DNA from: Yponomeuta sedellus
Lineage: Eukaryota; Arthropoda; Insecta; Lepidoptera; Yponomeutidae
DNA length: 64,000 nt
Assembly: GCA_934045075.1 (NCBI GenBank)
Contig: OW203724.1
Coordinates: 5,381,473 to 5,445,472 of the forward strand
Direction of reading: 5' to 3'
Position numbers and translations under genes: made by a program. The notes under the pieces are model-generated. The model saw only the letters and a program-made list of their open reading frames with translations, was not told the origin of the DNA and searched no databases. Position 1 is the first letter of the stretch. Every line of letters begins with the position of its first letter. Below are positions 10,504 through 20,747 of this stretch, one piece after another.

Positions 10504-10577
10504 TATGGCTAAGTTAGAGCACCGAGCGCGAGGTGGCGGCTACAGCAATAGATTTAGGTAGAGGAGCTATAATGGCC

Positions 10578-10925
10578 CGGTGGGCAGAATAGTGGACTCG
10601 CAAGCAAGAGACCCAGGTTTAAATTTGTTTCATTTCGGCTCAATCCCCAATGCAGGCTTTGTTTAATTTCAAAGTTACGCACATTTGCAATTTGTAGTAG
10701 CAACACTACACGATAACTGTGAAGGAAAACTTTGTGGGAAAATCCGCGGCTTGGTTAGCTCCGCACGTATTCACTAGTCTTTCCTGTGGGCTAGGTCTAA
10801 GCTGTCCTAGGCCACTGGACGCTGTATTAATCATCTCACTACGTAGATGCAACGGCCATAAGTTACAACCGAAACAAGTTTATTTATTGGCGATATTTTG
10901 TGGATCTCTGGGTTGGACATGATAT
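10578..10925 (+). repeat. tRNA-derived SINE (family B, variant), copy B2
   Basis: The head contains AGTGGACTCGCAAGCAAGAG and ACCCAGGTTTAAATTTG (decayed B box). The family body TTTGTTTAATTTCAAAGTTA and CTGTGAAGGAAAAC follow. The 3' part (GCACGTATTCACTAGTCTTT, GTAGATGCAACGGCC) is shared only with 51940-52260, so these two define a subfamily with a different tail. Confidence 0.65.
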
Positions 10926-10959
10926 GATGCCTACTCGTTTTTCTGTTTAACTTTATAAC

Positions 10960-11185
10960 GTATGTAACCATCGCAACAAAATATTGTTGATTCTAAATAA
11001 AATTACCAACGAAAAAACCTCTCGTCTTTGAATATGCTCCACTAAATCTTCTATATCGGCTCTGTGTCCGGGAACGATCAAACACCTGACAGCTATTAAC
11101 CTTAGATTAACGCCTTGTTAGTGTACCAGAAACTGGGGTTAGTCTAATCTTAACATGTATATTATCAGAGTTGTGTCCCTAAGCG
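10960..11185 (+). repeat. Duplicated segment, copy 1 (uninterrupted)
   Basis: It contains AAATATTGTTGATTC, ACCTCTCGTCTTTGAATATG, then CCTTGTTAGTGTACCAGAAA and ATTATCAGAGTTGTGTCCCT. The same sequence occurs at 12341-12755 but is split there by a family C SINE. This copy therefore serves as the empty site. It may be a MITE or SINE of its own; ends are not defined. Confidence 0.65.
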
Positions 11186-11479
11186 TGACAACACGCGGTG
11201 TGATTGGTATTTCAGCCAAAATGGCAGGGAAAAAAGTGATTTGAATTTAGAATGTCAAAATTCGCATGAAAACTATGAAAAAGCTCCGCATTGCAATTCG
11301 AAATTCGAATTGTTGTTCGAAACTCACCCCTTTTTTCTTTTTTTTCTGAACTACTGTGTCGTGTGACCGCGCGAAACACCAATAAAAAAAAGAAAAATTT
11401 TATTGTCTCCCAGATGGTGTGAAAAGTAGAGTATTCACCTCTGGAATAAAACATGTCTTAGTCTCGGGCGGTATGAACC

Positions 11480-11612
11480 CCTGGCTTCACTCAGGACTCT
11501 ACATAACTCCCTCGCTTCGCTCAGGAGTTAAAATTTTACTCCCTCGCTGCGCTCGGGAGTTAACTCGGAGTCCTTCGCTCCGCTCAGGGTTCAATATACC
11601 GCCCATGACGTA
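11480..11612. repeat. Array of GAGCG-n-AGCGAG palindromes
   Basis: CCTCGCTTCGCTCAGGAGTT, CCTCGCTGCGCTCGGGAGTT and CCTTCGCTCCGCTCAGGGTT follow each other at roughly 40-60-bp spacing. Each has an inverted GAGCG core. No ORF. The role is unknown; the motif type recurs at about 1284 and 33545. Confidence 0.5.
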
Positions 11613-11784
11613 ATACATGGTTTTATTCCCTTAATGCATAATCTACTATTTAATACTTACTTTCCCCTAATATATTTGATAATTTGATACTTTCGTCATG
11701 CCTATTGCTGGATGCAATGTGTTTTATACCCGCTCGAAGCTTAGGTACCCCTGGTTTCTAGTACACTAACAACGCGGTAATCTA

Positions 11785-12092
11785 CAGAGTGCTTAGTGCG
11801 AGTTTGACAGATCCAATCGAATAACTTTACTACCGCGTTAATCGAGCATTGAGTAGTGAGTATGAGTAAGTTAACCGTTCGAACTGGCAAAACGCTGTCA
11901 CAGTACAACTCGCACTCGCGTTTATTCGTGTTTGGGCTGGTAAACGTGTTCACTTCTCAACGTAAACCTTTACAACTCGCACTCAGCAATTTAAATTTCC
12001 ATACTTGTCGCTGGGTGGCGCTTCCTCGATGCCATAGAAATATGAGTTTACGTTAACGCGATCGAGTAGTAAAAAACTCGCACTAAGCACTC
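11785..12092 (+). repeat. Palindrome-ended MITE (family M), copy M1
   Basis: Terminal inverted repeats CAGAGTGCTTAGTGCGAGTTT-type at left and AAACTCGCACTAAGCACTC at right enclose about 265 bp with no coding capacity. Copies at 40172-40477 (306 bp) and 48628-48937 are almost the same length and sequence, so the family moved fairly recently. The superfamily is not assigned because the target duplication is unclear. Confidence 0.8.
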
Positions 12093-12219
12093 AGAGTGCT
12101 TAGTTCAAGTTTTTTAGCTACTCGAACGGTTAACTTACTTATACTTACTACTCAATGCTCGATTAACGCGGTAGTAAAGTTATTCGATTGGATCTGTCAA
12201 ACTCGCACTAGGCACTCTG
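12093..12219 (-). repeat. Truncated inverted M copy abutting M1
   Basis: Starting where M1 ends, the sequence runs back through the first part of M in reverse orientation (CGAACGGTTAACTTAC, TCGATTAACGCGGTAGTAAA, ATTGGATCTGTCAAACTCGC). It ends in CACTCTG. M1 plus this piece therefore makes a larger palindrome of about 435 bp with M ends on both sides. Confidence 0.75.
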
Positions 12220-12340
12220 TTAACAGCTGTCAATTGACCATAAAGTATACGAAGAAAACATTGTCTAATGACAGCGCTATCCTATGCATATCACTGTAGT
12301 TAAATCATATATCGCCATCTGTATATTCATCACTGTACTA

Positions 12341-12755
12341 GTGTAACCAAGGCAACGAAATATTGTTGAATCGGAATAAAATTACCAACCACAAAACCTC
12401 TCGTCTTTGAATATAACATAACATGTACATACAAGCACATACATTGCTTCTGGCCCCACACTAGGATGCCCAGTGTCGTGGGTACCAGAAACAACGACAT
12501 AAAAAACATGTTAACATCCAAGACCTGGCCTTTTTTTTTGTCCCCAGCCGGGATTCGAACCCGGGACGGAACTGGCTACGCCACAGAGGTCGTCATATGC
12601 TCCATATGCTCCACTAAATCTTCTACATCGGCCCTGTATTCGGGGACGATCAAACATCTGACGGCTGTTAACCTTAGACCAACGCCTTGTTAGTGTACCA
12701 GAAACTGGGGTTAGTCTAATCTAAACATGTATATTATCAGAGTTGTGTCCCTAGC
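12341..12755 (+). repeat. Duplicated segment, copy 2, interrupted by a SINE
   Basis: It matches 10960-11185 on both sides of the family C SINE at 12408-12597. The break follows TCTTTGAATAT, and the right flank repeats ATATGCTCC twice. Differences between the copies are scattered substitutions, as expected for dispersed repeat copies. Confidence 0.65.
12408..12597 (-). repeat. tRNA-derived SINE (family C), copy 2, with internal deletion
   Basis: The minus-strand head GACCTCTGTGGCGTAGCC joins directly to TCCCGGGTTCGAATCCC, so part of the tRNA-like body is deleted. The remaining tail matches copies at 6345-6575 and 55990-56190. Confidence 0.75.
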
Positions 12756-13104
12756 CAAGAAGCTCTATCAGTAATTAATGCGAAAAAATATCGAGTAAAC
12801 AGTCAGGTGTGTCTGTCTTTCAACAATGGATTAAATGGTCTATTTTGTATGTAAGGGAGCGGTAATTAGTCAACTGTTCGTGTGAGCTGTCTGTGGGCGC
12901 ACCCTCTAATTGCGATTGGTTTCCACTAGGCAGGTGGCTTGGTCGTCTGTTGGTATTTCGGGTCTGCTTTGTAGTACGTCATTTCATCGTGAAAAAATAA
13001 AACATTCTGTCCTACCTTTCCCATTCTACACAGCTTATGCAATCTTAACTTGACGTCGTGAAGATCTTGAAACGACAAATACCATTAAAATATCCTATTA
13101 GATT

Positions 13105-13260
13105 TTTTTTCTTCCAAGCACGAAGACGCTCGGAGAAAATGCCACTGGCAGTAGTTACTGGACGGTCACCCATCCAGTACTAGACCGCACCTGTTATTAA
13201 TTAACCCGAGTGATTGATTCCAATCACTCCGTTCCACTTGACCACGAGCGCATAAGCATT
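13105..13260 (-). repeat. 5S-rRNA-like SINE (S5), 5' half
   Basis: On the minus strand it reads GAGTGATTGGAATCAATCAC, GGTTAATTAATAACAGGTGC and CTGGATGGGTGACCGTCC, then GTGGCATTTTCTCCGAGC. The 3' half is missing. Confidence 0.7.
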
Positions 13261-13332
13261 TAAGATATCTTAACATAACATACGTACTTTATGTACTGTA
13301 TGTTATGTTAAGATTAATTAGCATTAAAACGC

Positions 13333-13442
13333 TGTCTGGAAGAAATCACCTGATTGATGAGGCCGCCGTCTTTACTCTTAGGTTAAGAAATATCTGTGTG
13401 ATTTTCCTTTTTATTTACAATAAATTGTTTTCTATCTATTTA
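13333..13442 (+). mobile_element. LINE 3' tail
   Basis: GCTGTCTGGAAGAAATCA, then GATGAGGCCGCCGTC, TTACTCTTAGGTTAAGAAAT and TTTACAATAAATTG. It is closely similar to 60395-60545. The hairpin stem here is ATCA/TGAT-like. Confidence 0.6.
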
Positions 13443-13924
13443 AAATAAACAAAATTTAAAACATGAACAATTACTTGTCCTTGGTCAACCCAGGTAAATA
13501 TTGAATTAGGCTGTCACACCATAAACCAAAAATTATATTGCTAAATTTTACCAAAAAGAATTTTAGAAATGGCAGAATGATGCAAACGTTGCTCTGCTCT
13601 TGACCGAAATAATTATTCACAAATAGCTGAATAAAAACTCTTTAATTTTAGGCAACTTGCGGCCACCGTAAATTGACGTTTAAGTACTCATTTCTTAAAA
13701 ATTTATTGTATCATGTAATTGGAATACAATTTAATTAAAAAGTAACTAATATTAAAAACGAGTCGTGTTTCGACAGCGCGTTGAAATAACAAATCATGAA
13801 TTGCCCGAAAACTTCTCCAAAAGTTGCGTAACATTCTTCAGGCAAAATTCGAAGGCCTTTACAGGCAAAACGAAACGCCTTGACGGAATCATGTTCCTCG
13901 GTTATTCAGAATGGTTCAGCTTTA

Positions 13925-14350
13925 ATTTGTTTTTAATACATATATACATAACCTCACGCCTGTAAACCCAGAGAGGTAGGCAGAGACCAGGGACTGCCAC
14001 TTGCCACGATCCTGACGGATCACCTTCGCTTCATCAACGTTCATAAGTCGTTGCATGCACGCACGCCGGTTCCGGGTACTTTTTATCTTCCCCTTTGCTA
14101 ATACATCCCCTACTTGGTAGATGTATGCCCGCCTGGGACGTCCCTTACCAACCCTTCCACTCACATTCGCAATATATATGTGTTTCGTCGGTCTTTCTTC
14201 CTTCATCCTCTCCACATGTCCAAACCAACGCAACATTCTCTTCTCAATTCTAGTCACTACATCCTCTTTCAGTCCACAACGTTATCTAATCAGATTATTG
14301 CGTATACTGTCACTCAAAGTAACACTACACATACTTCTCAAGGACCTCAT
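13925..14350 (-). mobile_element. LINE ORF2 C-terminal remnant (family L1a)
   Basis: The minus frame 14257-13922 reads RIEKRMLRWFGHVERMKEER, then GKGRPRRAYI and NRRACMQRLMNVDEAKV. The RWxGHVERM and GRPRR motifs are typical of the C-terminal region of RTE/jockey-like reverse transcriptases. The same family occurs at 27622, 36805, 41938, 49880 and 51185. Upstream on the minus strand the sequence continues to about 14350 and is then lost (5' truncation). A dead copy. Confidence 0.75.
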
Positions 14351-14545
14351 TTCTGTTTTTAATATTACTCTAGAATAAAAAAATAACTTAAACTGGTGGT
14401 GCACTTAGGGCTCATTCACAAAGAACGTCGTCACACAAATTTGGTGACTTCTTGACCGCTGCATCGACTATGTAACTGAAGGTCACAATTGAAAGGCACC
14501 CGTCCCATTTCTTACTGTGACGTCGCAAATTTTGCAATTTGACAT

Positions 14546-15055
14546 TTGAAAATGATTAAATTGAACAATAGTTTCGAAATTACTTTTACTTACAGGATAC
14601 GGATACACTTTCATACATTTTTGGGCCCGGGTGTAAAAAGGCGAAAGAGATGTCAATTTAGAGCTTATATACTAGCAAACCATCTCGGAAAATTCTGCGG
14701 ATTTCGGCAATCTAAGAGCAGAGTTATAAGAGATTTAGTAAAAGTGAGGCTATGCAACGAGCTGACAATGAAACTTATACTAAACTTATCCGTGTTCGTA
14801 CAATTTAAGCAAGATCGTAAGTCTGTAGAAAGAAAGCACTGGTCGGAGAATTATAATAACAAAAACAATAGGAAACACACTCAAAACGCACTAAAACGAT
14901 CTTGTAAACAAAACGAGAAGACGAGTGATCATAGATTAAGGCAGGGAGCTGTCACTGTTAGCACAAATACGGGTAATAAATCGATCTGTAAACGAGAATC
15001 AATTGAAAGATTTATTTTCATCAAGTTAGTATTTAGATTTTCTTTAAACTGTTGA
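14546..15055 (+). CDS. Unrecognised 169-codon open frame
   Basis: This open frame starts MKMIKLNNSF and ends FSLNC. It is rich in Lys, Arg, Asn and Ser, with a basic stretch GVKRRKRC (about residues 29-36). I see no signal peptide, membrane segment, zinc cluster or motif of any family I know. A frame this long is somewhat unusual in sequence this A+T-rich, but one such chance frame in 64 kb is possible. No neighbouring exon, splice pattern or repeat family supports it, so coding is unproven. Confidence 0.15.
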   Translation: MKMIKLNNSFEITFTYRIRIHFHTFLGPGVKRRKRCQFRAYILANHLGKFCGFRQSKSRVIRDLVKVRLCNELTMKLILNLSVFVQFKQDRKSVERKHWSENYNNKNNRKHTQNALKRSCKQNEKTSDHRLRQGAVTVSTNTGNKSICKRESIERFIFIKLVFRFSLNC

Positions 15056-15299
15056 TATTATGTATATTATAATGTATTTATTTAATTTGATTGAATCAAT
15101 CATCTGGTGCAGGTGTTTTTTATTTAATACATGCAGACTAATCGATTAAAGTTATCGGTATCCTATTTTATTAGGGACCTAAACTTATTTTTAAGATTTC
15201 TCGTCTTCCAGATTGTGAATTGAGCTCATTTTTTATATTTTAAACCATATGTCAACTATTTACAATCGGGCCCAGAAATCCCCGTCTCCTTTACGCTTT

Positions 15300-15490
15300 T
15301 ATTTAAAAGTGCACATTAAAAATCTTCACAACTGTGGCAACTGTTTCTAGAACCTGCGGTCTAGAAACTAAAGTCAACAACCAAGGACTTTAATCACTTT
15401 CCGCCAAAAACGGCCGTTTTTAGCGCAAATCGATTGAAGTCCTAAGATTTTAATACAACATTCTAGGCTATACGTTTTAAAAGTAGTTTA
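15300..15490 (+). repeat. Family G (long-TIR element), internal fragment
   Basis: ATTAAAAATCTTCACAACTG, AGGACTTTAATCACTTTCCG and CCGTTTTTAGCGCAAATCGA match the centre of the nested element at 54905-55672 and the copy at 39817-40060. It has no termini. Confidence 0.6.
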
Positions 15491-15538
15491 AAAACAAACA
15501 GAATGAAAATCATAACTTGTATTATTATATTCATTCCA

Positions 15539-15575
15539 TTGGTGAAATTTTTAGCCTCTAAATATTTTTTTAAAA
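15539..15575 (+). repeat. Family T tail fragment (T4)
   Basis: Only GGTGAAATTTTTAGCCTCTA and a few bases after it remain, which is the segment just after the tRNA-like body. Confidence 0.55.
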
Positions 15576-15579
15576 GGTA

Positions 15580-16450
15580 TAAAAATGTTTAATTATTTTA
15601 AGATATTTTTTAAACTTATAAAGAATCTATTAACTTTTTTTAAATACTTTTTTTTTACTGATTTTACTATTTTTATAGGCTACCTCCATAAAAAAATGTT
15701 GAATACCAATTGTAATGAATAATACTGATGGCAAATTTACGGCGTACGGTCGACTCTTAAACCCCAACTAAAATTAAGGCATTTGAAAGCTTAATTAAAC
15801 CAGGCTGCTAGGTTTTTCCTTGGCCAGATTTAATTGGGCGTCTCAACCATAAACCATTTGATCCCGACCTTAGTTACGCTAGGTAAGCTCTAAATAAAAT
15901 AAAACAGCGTACTCTGTATTCATCCCGTGAGTCTCCAGAATTTTTTTAGAATAAAAATTTTAAACCGACTTCAGAACACTAAGGTGCTGAAAATGTAGAA
16001 ATAATTTAAAAGAATAAGACGTCTAAATAGGTAATACGTGTGGGTATTGTAGAGGAATAGTGTGGAATCGGTGCCCAAAACACAGTGCTGCAGCAACAAT
16101 ATACCCAAAACATTTAAATAATTTTTGTTTGCTTAATTGAAACGAATTAATGTCAAGATTAATAAAATTTCGTATTTTTATTTTTATTCAAATTTCATAA
16201 AAAAATATTTTTAATATTTCAGGGAAATTTAAATAAAGTTATTTCTTATTAATTGACATTGTAATTGGTAATATAATAACCTTATAACTGACTTTTTAAT
16301 GTATGATTTAATTAACTTTAAGGGATATTAGAATTCTGTGAATCGATCTGTGACATGTATTATTTGGTATCTTAATTACTTATGTAAATATATATGGATC
16401 TCGGTCTGAAACAAAAACATTTCATTTCACTAAGGAATTTATTAATTGCT
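15580..16450. other. No gene recognised
   Basis: Strongly A+T-rich sequence without recognisable coding or repeat motif. Confidence 0.35.
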
Positions 16451-16454
16451 GGTC

Positions 16455-16765
16455 ATCATAGGGTGCGCGCGTGTAAGCGCTTGTGGCCTATGGGGAGTGA
16501 TTGGAAGCAATCCCTAAAGTTAAGCAACAACAAACGCGGTCAGGTGCTGGATAGGTGACCATTCCAGACTACCGCTATTGGCATTTTTTCCAAGCGCTGC
16601 CATTCTTCGCAGGGCACGTTAATCCATTGATGCCGGCTGTCATTAATGGCAGTCGTTTAGCCACGGCGGCTTGATAGCTTCTGACAGTAAGGCCCACCAC
16701 TGTCTTACAATCCTCCACCAACCCGAAATTGGCCCCCGTGGAGGTGTATGGATTGATACCATCGT
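16455..16765 (+). repeat. 5S-rRNA-like SINE (S5), copy with 5' region
   Basis: It contains AGTTAAGCAACAACAAACGC, then GGTCAGGTGCTGGATAGG and TGACC, in the order of the 5S internal promoter. The body GGCTTGATAGCTTCTGACAG and CCTCCACCAACCCGAAATTG follows. The sequence ahead of the A box (AAGCGCTTGTGGCCTATGGG) is retained, so this is one of the better copies for defining the 5' end. Confidence 0.75.
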
Positions 16766-16864
16766 CACTAAAAACCGTGATAAGAGTTTTTCGTTCAATT
16801 ACTACTGATATTTAATTAAGATCAGTGGAGTGATCTGTTATCTATTGTATCTGTAAAGGAGCTG

Positions 16865-16909
16865 ACCAAATTATCACTCGTAGTCATAAGACTACAGTGA
16901 TAATTTGGT
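16865..16909. repeat. 45-bp near-perfect hairpin
   Basis: Outer arms ACCAAATTATCACT and its complement, inner arms GTAGTC/GACTAC, loop ATAA and a single unpaired C. It is isolated, with no polymerase III or coding context recognised. Confidence 0.6.
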
Positions 16910-16959
16910 AAGCGTCACAATATTTTAGAACAAAAGCTTCGAATGTACATTTTGTTTTG

Positions 16960-17277
16960 TAGCCTATAAAACTCCCACTGCAGGGCACAAGCATTCTCTC
17001 AGAGAGAGAGTATGGGCTTAATGACCACGCGTGCCCAAGGCGGATTGGCAATTTCAAGCGCTGAGGTATTTGAAGACCTCGGGCACTCAGGTTTCCTCGT
17101 GATATTTTCTCTCACCGTTAGCGAGTGGTATTGCTATTATTACTATGACTTCACAATTGTACATAACTTAGAAAACAAAGTCATCGGTACATGCCCGCTC
17201 TGGGAATCGAACCTGGGGCTTTCGCTACCGAGTCCATTGTTCTACCCACTGGGCTACCGCCACTCTACAGTACCTTA
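16960..17277 (-). repeat. tRNA-derived SINE (family B), copy B3, near full length
   Basis: On the minus strand the head GCGGTAGCCCAGTGGGTAG and CAGGTTCGATTCCCAGAGCG is followed by GGGCATGTACCGATGACTTT and CTCGCTAACGGTGAGAG. The 3' end contains (AGAG)n and CAGTGGGAGTTTTATAGGC. This is the best copy for defining the family. Confidence 0.8.
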
Positions 17278-17399
17278 AGTTACTTCAATTATAACAGGAT
17301 CATCAGGATATGGGCTACCCTCGTAGTTTTCCAGGCTTTTCGGTCTTGTGCCGACCGCATCTAAATACAAGATACACTATTATAATTTTCCAGCCCGGG

Positions 17400-17720
17400 T
17401 GCTAGCATAGCACACAAACGGTCTTATTTATTTTAGAGGAGAACGTCAGAAAATCGCGCACTTGTACGCACGCCTCGAAAAGCGCTAAGCATATTCTAAT
17501 AATGCTCGCAAAACATCGCGTGAAAAATTCATGATTATCGCGGTATCACCTGCGTCGTATATCGGCTTCATATTTCGGCGTAATACGATGGGGACACGCC
17601 GCTGACACGATACATCACGGACCTATTGGCATGACGCCCCGCCGCCCCCTCGCCCCACCTAAAGCTACTCATTCACCACGCGAACTTAACTCCCTTCCCT
17701 TCTATAAACTATCATATAGC
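17400..17720. promoter_or_regulatory. Unique G+C-richer island
   Basis: Sequence not shared with the repeat families, including GCCCCGCCGCCCCCTCGCCC. Short blocks (AGCATATTCTA, GCTCGCAAA, AAATTCAT, TGACACGAT) recur in the same order at 39310-39400, and partly at 49455-49530. Function is inferred only. Confidence 0.25.
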
Positions 17721-17969
17721 AAATGTAACACAGACGGGATTCTTACCCTGATTATGAAATGGTTAGAGTACTAACTGATCTTGTAAACGCAGTTTTGCCA
17801 TACGAGTAGGTATGCCTTCGACGTATTCTCGGACCTGCCAAATACACAAAAAGATCATTTATATCTAAAACAGTTCTGAATATCAATCTTCTAAAAATAA
17901 CTTGTTTTCGCGATCGAGTCTATACTCGAGTCTATACTTTGACTAGTTGCTGAATATATAATATATATA

Positions 17970-18115
17970 TTTTTATGTAGCCTATAAGGGGCAGGGCACA
18001 GGCCTTCTCTTATAGATAGAATATGGGCTTAATTACCACGCGATCCCATCGCGGAGTGCCAATAGAACACCTCAGACGCTCAGGTTACCTCATGATATTT
18101 TCCTTTACCTTCTTC
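17970..18115 (-). repeat. tRNA-derived SINE (family B), 3' part (B4)
   Basis: ATGTAGCCTATAAGGGGCAG, then ATGGGCTTAATTACCACGCG and CAGACGCTCAGGTTACCTC match the tail half of copy B3 on the minus strand. Confidence 0.65.
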
Positions 18116-18116
18116 T

Positions 18117-18345
18117 AATTTCGTGTCGAAAGCGTCGACTCTTCCTCAGATATCTTGCTCCCAAAACCGCGCCACTGTAATTGCGCTGGGTAATGCCTCC
18201 ATGAGATCCAGCAGACTACACTGTGGAGACATAAAGATGCGCTGTGCAGCTCCACATTGCCACGAGATACCAGAATCTTCGGGCAGAATCCCTCGTCACT
18301 TCTGATTATCCCTGGATTAAGCAACATTTCTACCTATCGTCCGTG
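18117..18345 (-). mobile_element. LINE C-terminal remnant related to 7744-7995
   Basis: The minus strand shares GATTCTGCCCGAAGATTCTG, CAATGTGGAGCTGCACA and GTGGCGCGGTTTTGGGAGC with the fragment at 7744-7995. The reading frame is broken. It directly abuts SINE B4. Confidence 0.55.
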
Positions 18346-18349
18346 AATC

Positions 18350-18810
18350 TAGATACACCGTGTTCGGTCCCAAAATTAACTATCACGACAGTAGGGATAT
18401 TTGAAAACCATTTTTGGCCAAACCACCTTAAAAAGAAAATCTAGAAGTGACCCATTTCAAACTGAGAACAGCAAATTCAGCGTGAAATTGTTAAAACAGA
18501 TTGTTCTTCTGTTCTTCGGTCCAATAACTCCCAGGGTAGCATAGGTCCTCAACCACAAATTGCCACTTTTAACGGTGGTTTGCGTCAGCTTCCGATTCGG
18601 GCCAGCTAGTGCCGATCGACTTGGCCTCTTGGTGTATTGATCTTTTCCAGGTGGTCCTTGGCCGCCCTCTTTTTCGGCTGCCGAAGGGGGTGTACGTAAA
18701 TATTTGTCTGGTCAGGCATCTATTGTCGCGGCGTAGTGTATGTTCTATCCAACGCCATTTTAACAGATTATTAAAACAGATTACATTTCAGACATGTTTA
18801 TTTCATATTT
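18350..18810. other. No gene recognised
   Basis: Mostly unassigned. A G+C-richer patch at 18540-18720 could be a decayed LINE 3' region, but I found no protein motif in either strand. Confidence 0.3.
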
Positions 18811-19095
18811 AAGAGAGAGAGAGAGAGAAAAATAATTTATTCAACGGCACAATACTAAAAACATAACAAAACAGTAACAAATTCACAAAACACAACAATA
18901 TATATATATTTATATATATATATATACACAAAGCTTACAACACATTGTAAACAAACAGATTTAAAAAGAAGCAAGTAAGAAAATAGAAAAAACAAATAAT
19001 GGGCGAATAGACATTTAAGAAACATTTAACATATAAAATAAATAAAAGAAGGCATACAAACATAAACATGGATTAGATAAATACGGATTTGCAAA

Positions 19096-19226
<131 letters not shown>

Positions 19227-19628
19227 CTATGTTTTGTTTAAAGTATTGAGCCCCTGAAATGGTTCCCGACTCAGCAAGTGTTGTAGGAGCCACCGAGGTA
19301 TCTGCCTGCAACGCTGATATTCTGTCGAGACCATATTTCTGCCAGAGCGTACGTAGTAGTCGTTTCACTGTCACATCCCGTTCAGTCATTTAACACAAAG
19401 ACTATTATGCTAACATATTGAACTGCGGTAGACGTATGGTAGTGAAACTCCAACCTCTTGAACTTCCTCTTCATACAGATACGTAGTTTATTTTTACAGC
19501 TTATTTCTGTATCGCAAACAATACGCTAATTTGATGTTGCATACCACCATCTATGTACTGTTTGTGATTAAATAACCGTCTTATAATCCTCTTTTTTACG
19601 AAGCCTATAAACGTACTACTGCAGGGCA

Positions 19629-19875
19629 AAAGATAAGATAAGATAAGAATATTCTTTATTGTACACTGGAAAAACAACAAATACAAAATAATTACAAATA
19701 TACATAGTACAATTGGCGGCCTTATTGCTAAAAGCAATTTCTGCCAGACAACCTTACGATGGAAAGTTGCCAAAGGAAATTAGAGAGACGGGTAGCCAGG
19801 GCAAATTTGAATATTGATACATTACTTATAATTTATTATAAATATTCATATATATCTTATAATAAATTCTTCTAA
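19629..19875 (-). mobile_element. LINE 3' tail inserted in a family B SINE
   Basis: On the minus strand: TTGTCTGGCAGAAATTGC, TTTTAGCAATAAGGCCGCCA, ATTGTACTATGTATATTTG, then GTACAATAAAGAATATTC with an (ATCTT)n tail at 19631. Family B sequence resumes on both sides (19600-19625 and 19876-20095), so this 5'-truncated copy landed within the SINE. Confidence 0.65.
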
Positions 19876-20095
19876 CAAGCCTTCTCTCTGAGAGAGAGTA
19901 ATGGCCTAATTGCCATGCGTGCTCACCGCGGAATGGCAATTTCAAGCGCTGAGGTATTTGAACACCTCAGATACACAGGTTTCCCCACGATGTTTTCCTT
20001 CACCCTTAGCGAGTGGTATTGCTAAACTTCACAATTGTACGTAACTTGGAAAACAAAGTCATCGGTTCATGCCCGTATTTGGAACGGGCATCTAC
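19876..20095 (-). repeat. tRNA-derived SINE (family B), copy B5, split
   Basis: CTTCTCTCTGAGAGAGAGTA, GAATGGCAATTTCAAGCGCT, CCTTCACCCTTAGCGAGTGG and AAAGTCATCGGTTCATGCCC match copy B3. The outer 3' end (GCCTATAAACGTACTACTGC) lies at 19600-19622, beyond the inserted LINE tail. Confidence 0.7.
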
Positions 20096-20224
20096 TACAT
20101 CAAGGGTTGGCTAGAAGAGATCTCTAATAAAATAAGCTCGCCACATACACTTTTTGTTTTGTAAATTTTGTGTTTTCTGTGTGATTTTTAGGTATGCAAT
20201 AAAGTATAAAGCAACGTACCTACT

Positions 20225-20352
20225 AATAACTTTGTTCTCTACAAAGTCATCGGTACTTTGCCCGTTCCGTACTTCGTTTTCTACAAAGTCATTGGAACAT
20301 ATCCATTCGAATTGAACCTGGGATCCATTGTTCTACCCACTGGGCCACGGCT
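20225..20352 (-). repeat. tRNA-derived SINE (family B), head fragment with internal duplication (B6)
   Basis: TCTACAAAGTCATCGGTAC and TCTACAAAGTCATTGGAAC appear twice, followed by the complement of the tRNA-like head (CCTGGGATCCATTGTTCTAC, CCACTGGGCCACGGC). Confidence 0.6.
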
Positions 20353-20747
20353 GTTCCTTATAATCACTGTCTTCCCGAAAGGGAGAGTAATCTGGTGAGA
20401 CTAATGATATTCGTCATCCGAGTCTACCAAAAATCTCGAATGACGAACTCAATGACGACCTCACAAAATTAAAAGATCAGAATTAAAGGAGTACTGTTCA
20501 TCAGTATGAACGATTTTGTCGTGTAGACAAAGTAATAAAAACAGTTCCTTTACTTTGAATTTACGTTCAAGACTCTGCTGCTATCGGCTGTCGTAAGTTT
20601 CGTAATGGTGAAACTGAAACTTTAGTACAAAGGTGGAATCGGTTAAATTCCTTTAGCAGGCAGTGGTAACCTTATCACTTTGAAATAAAGTCCAAAACAA
20701 TTAAACATGTATACTAGCTCAGTCCAATAAAAGGTCAATTCCAATAA

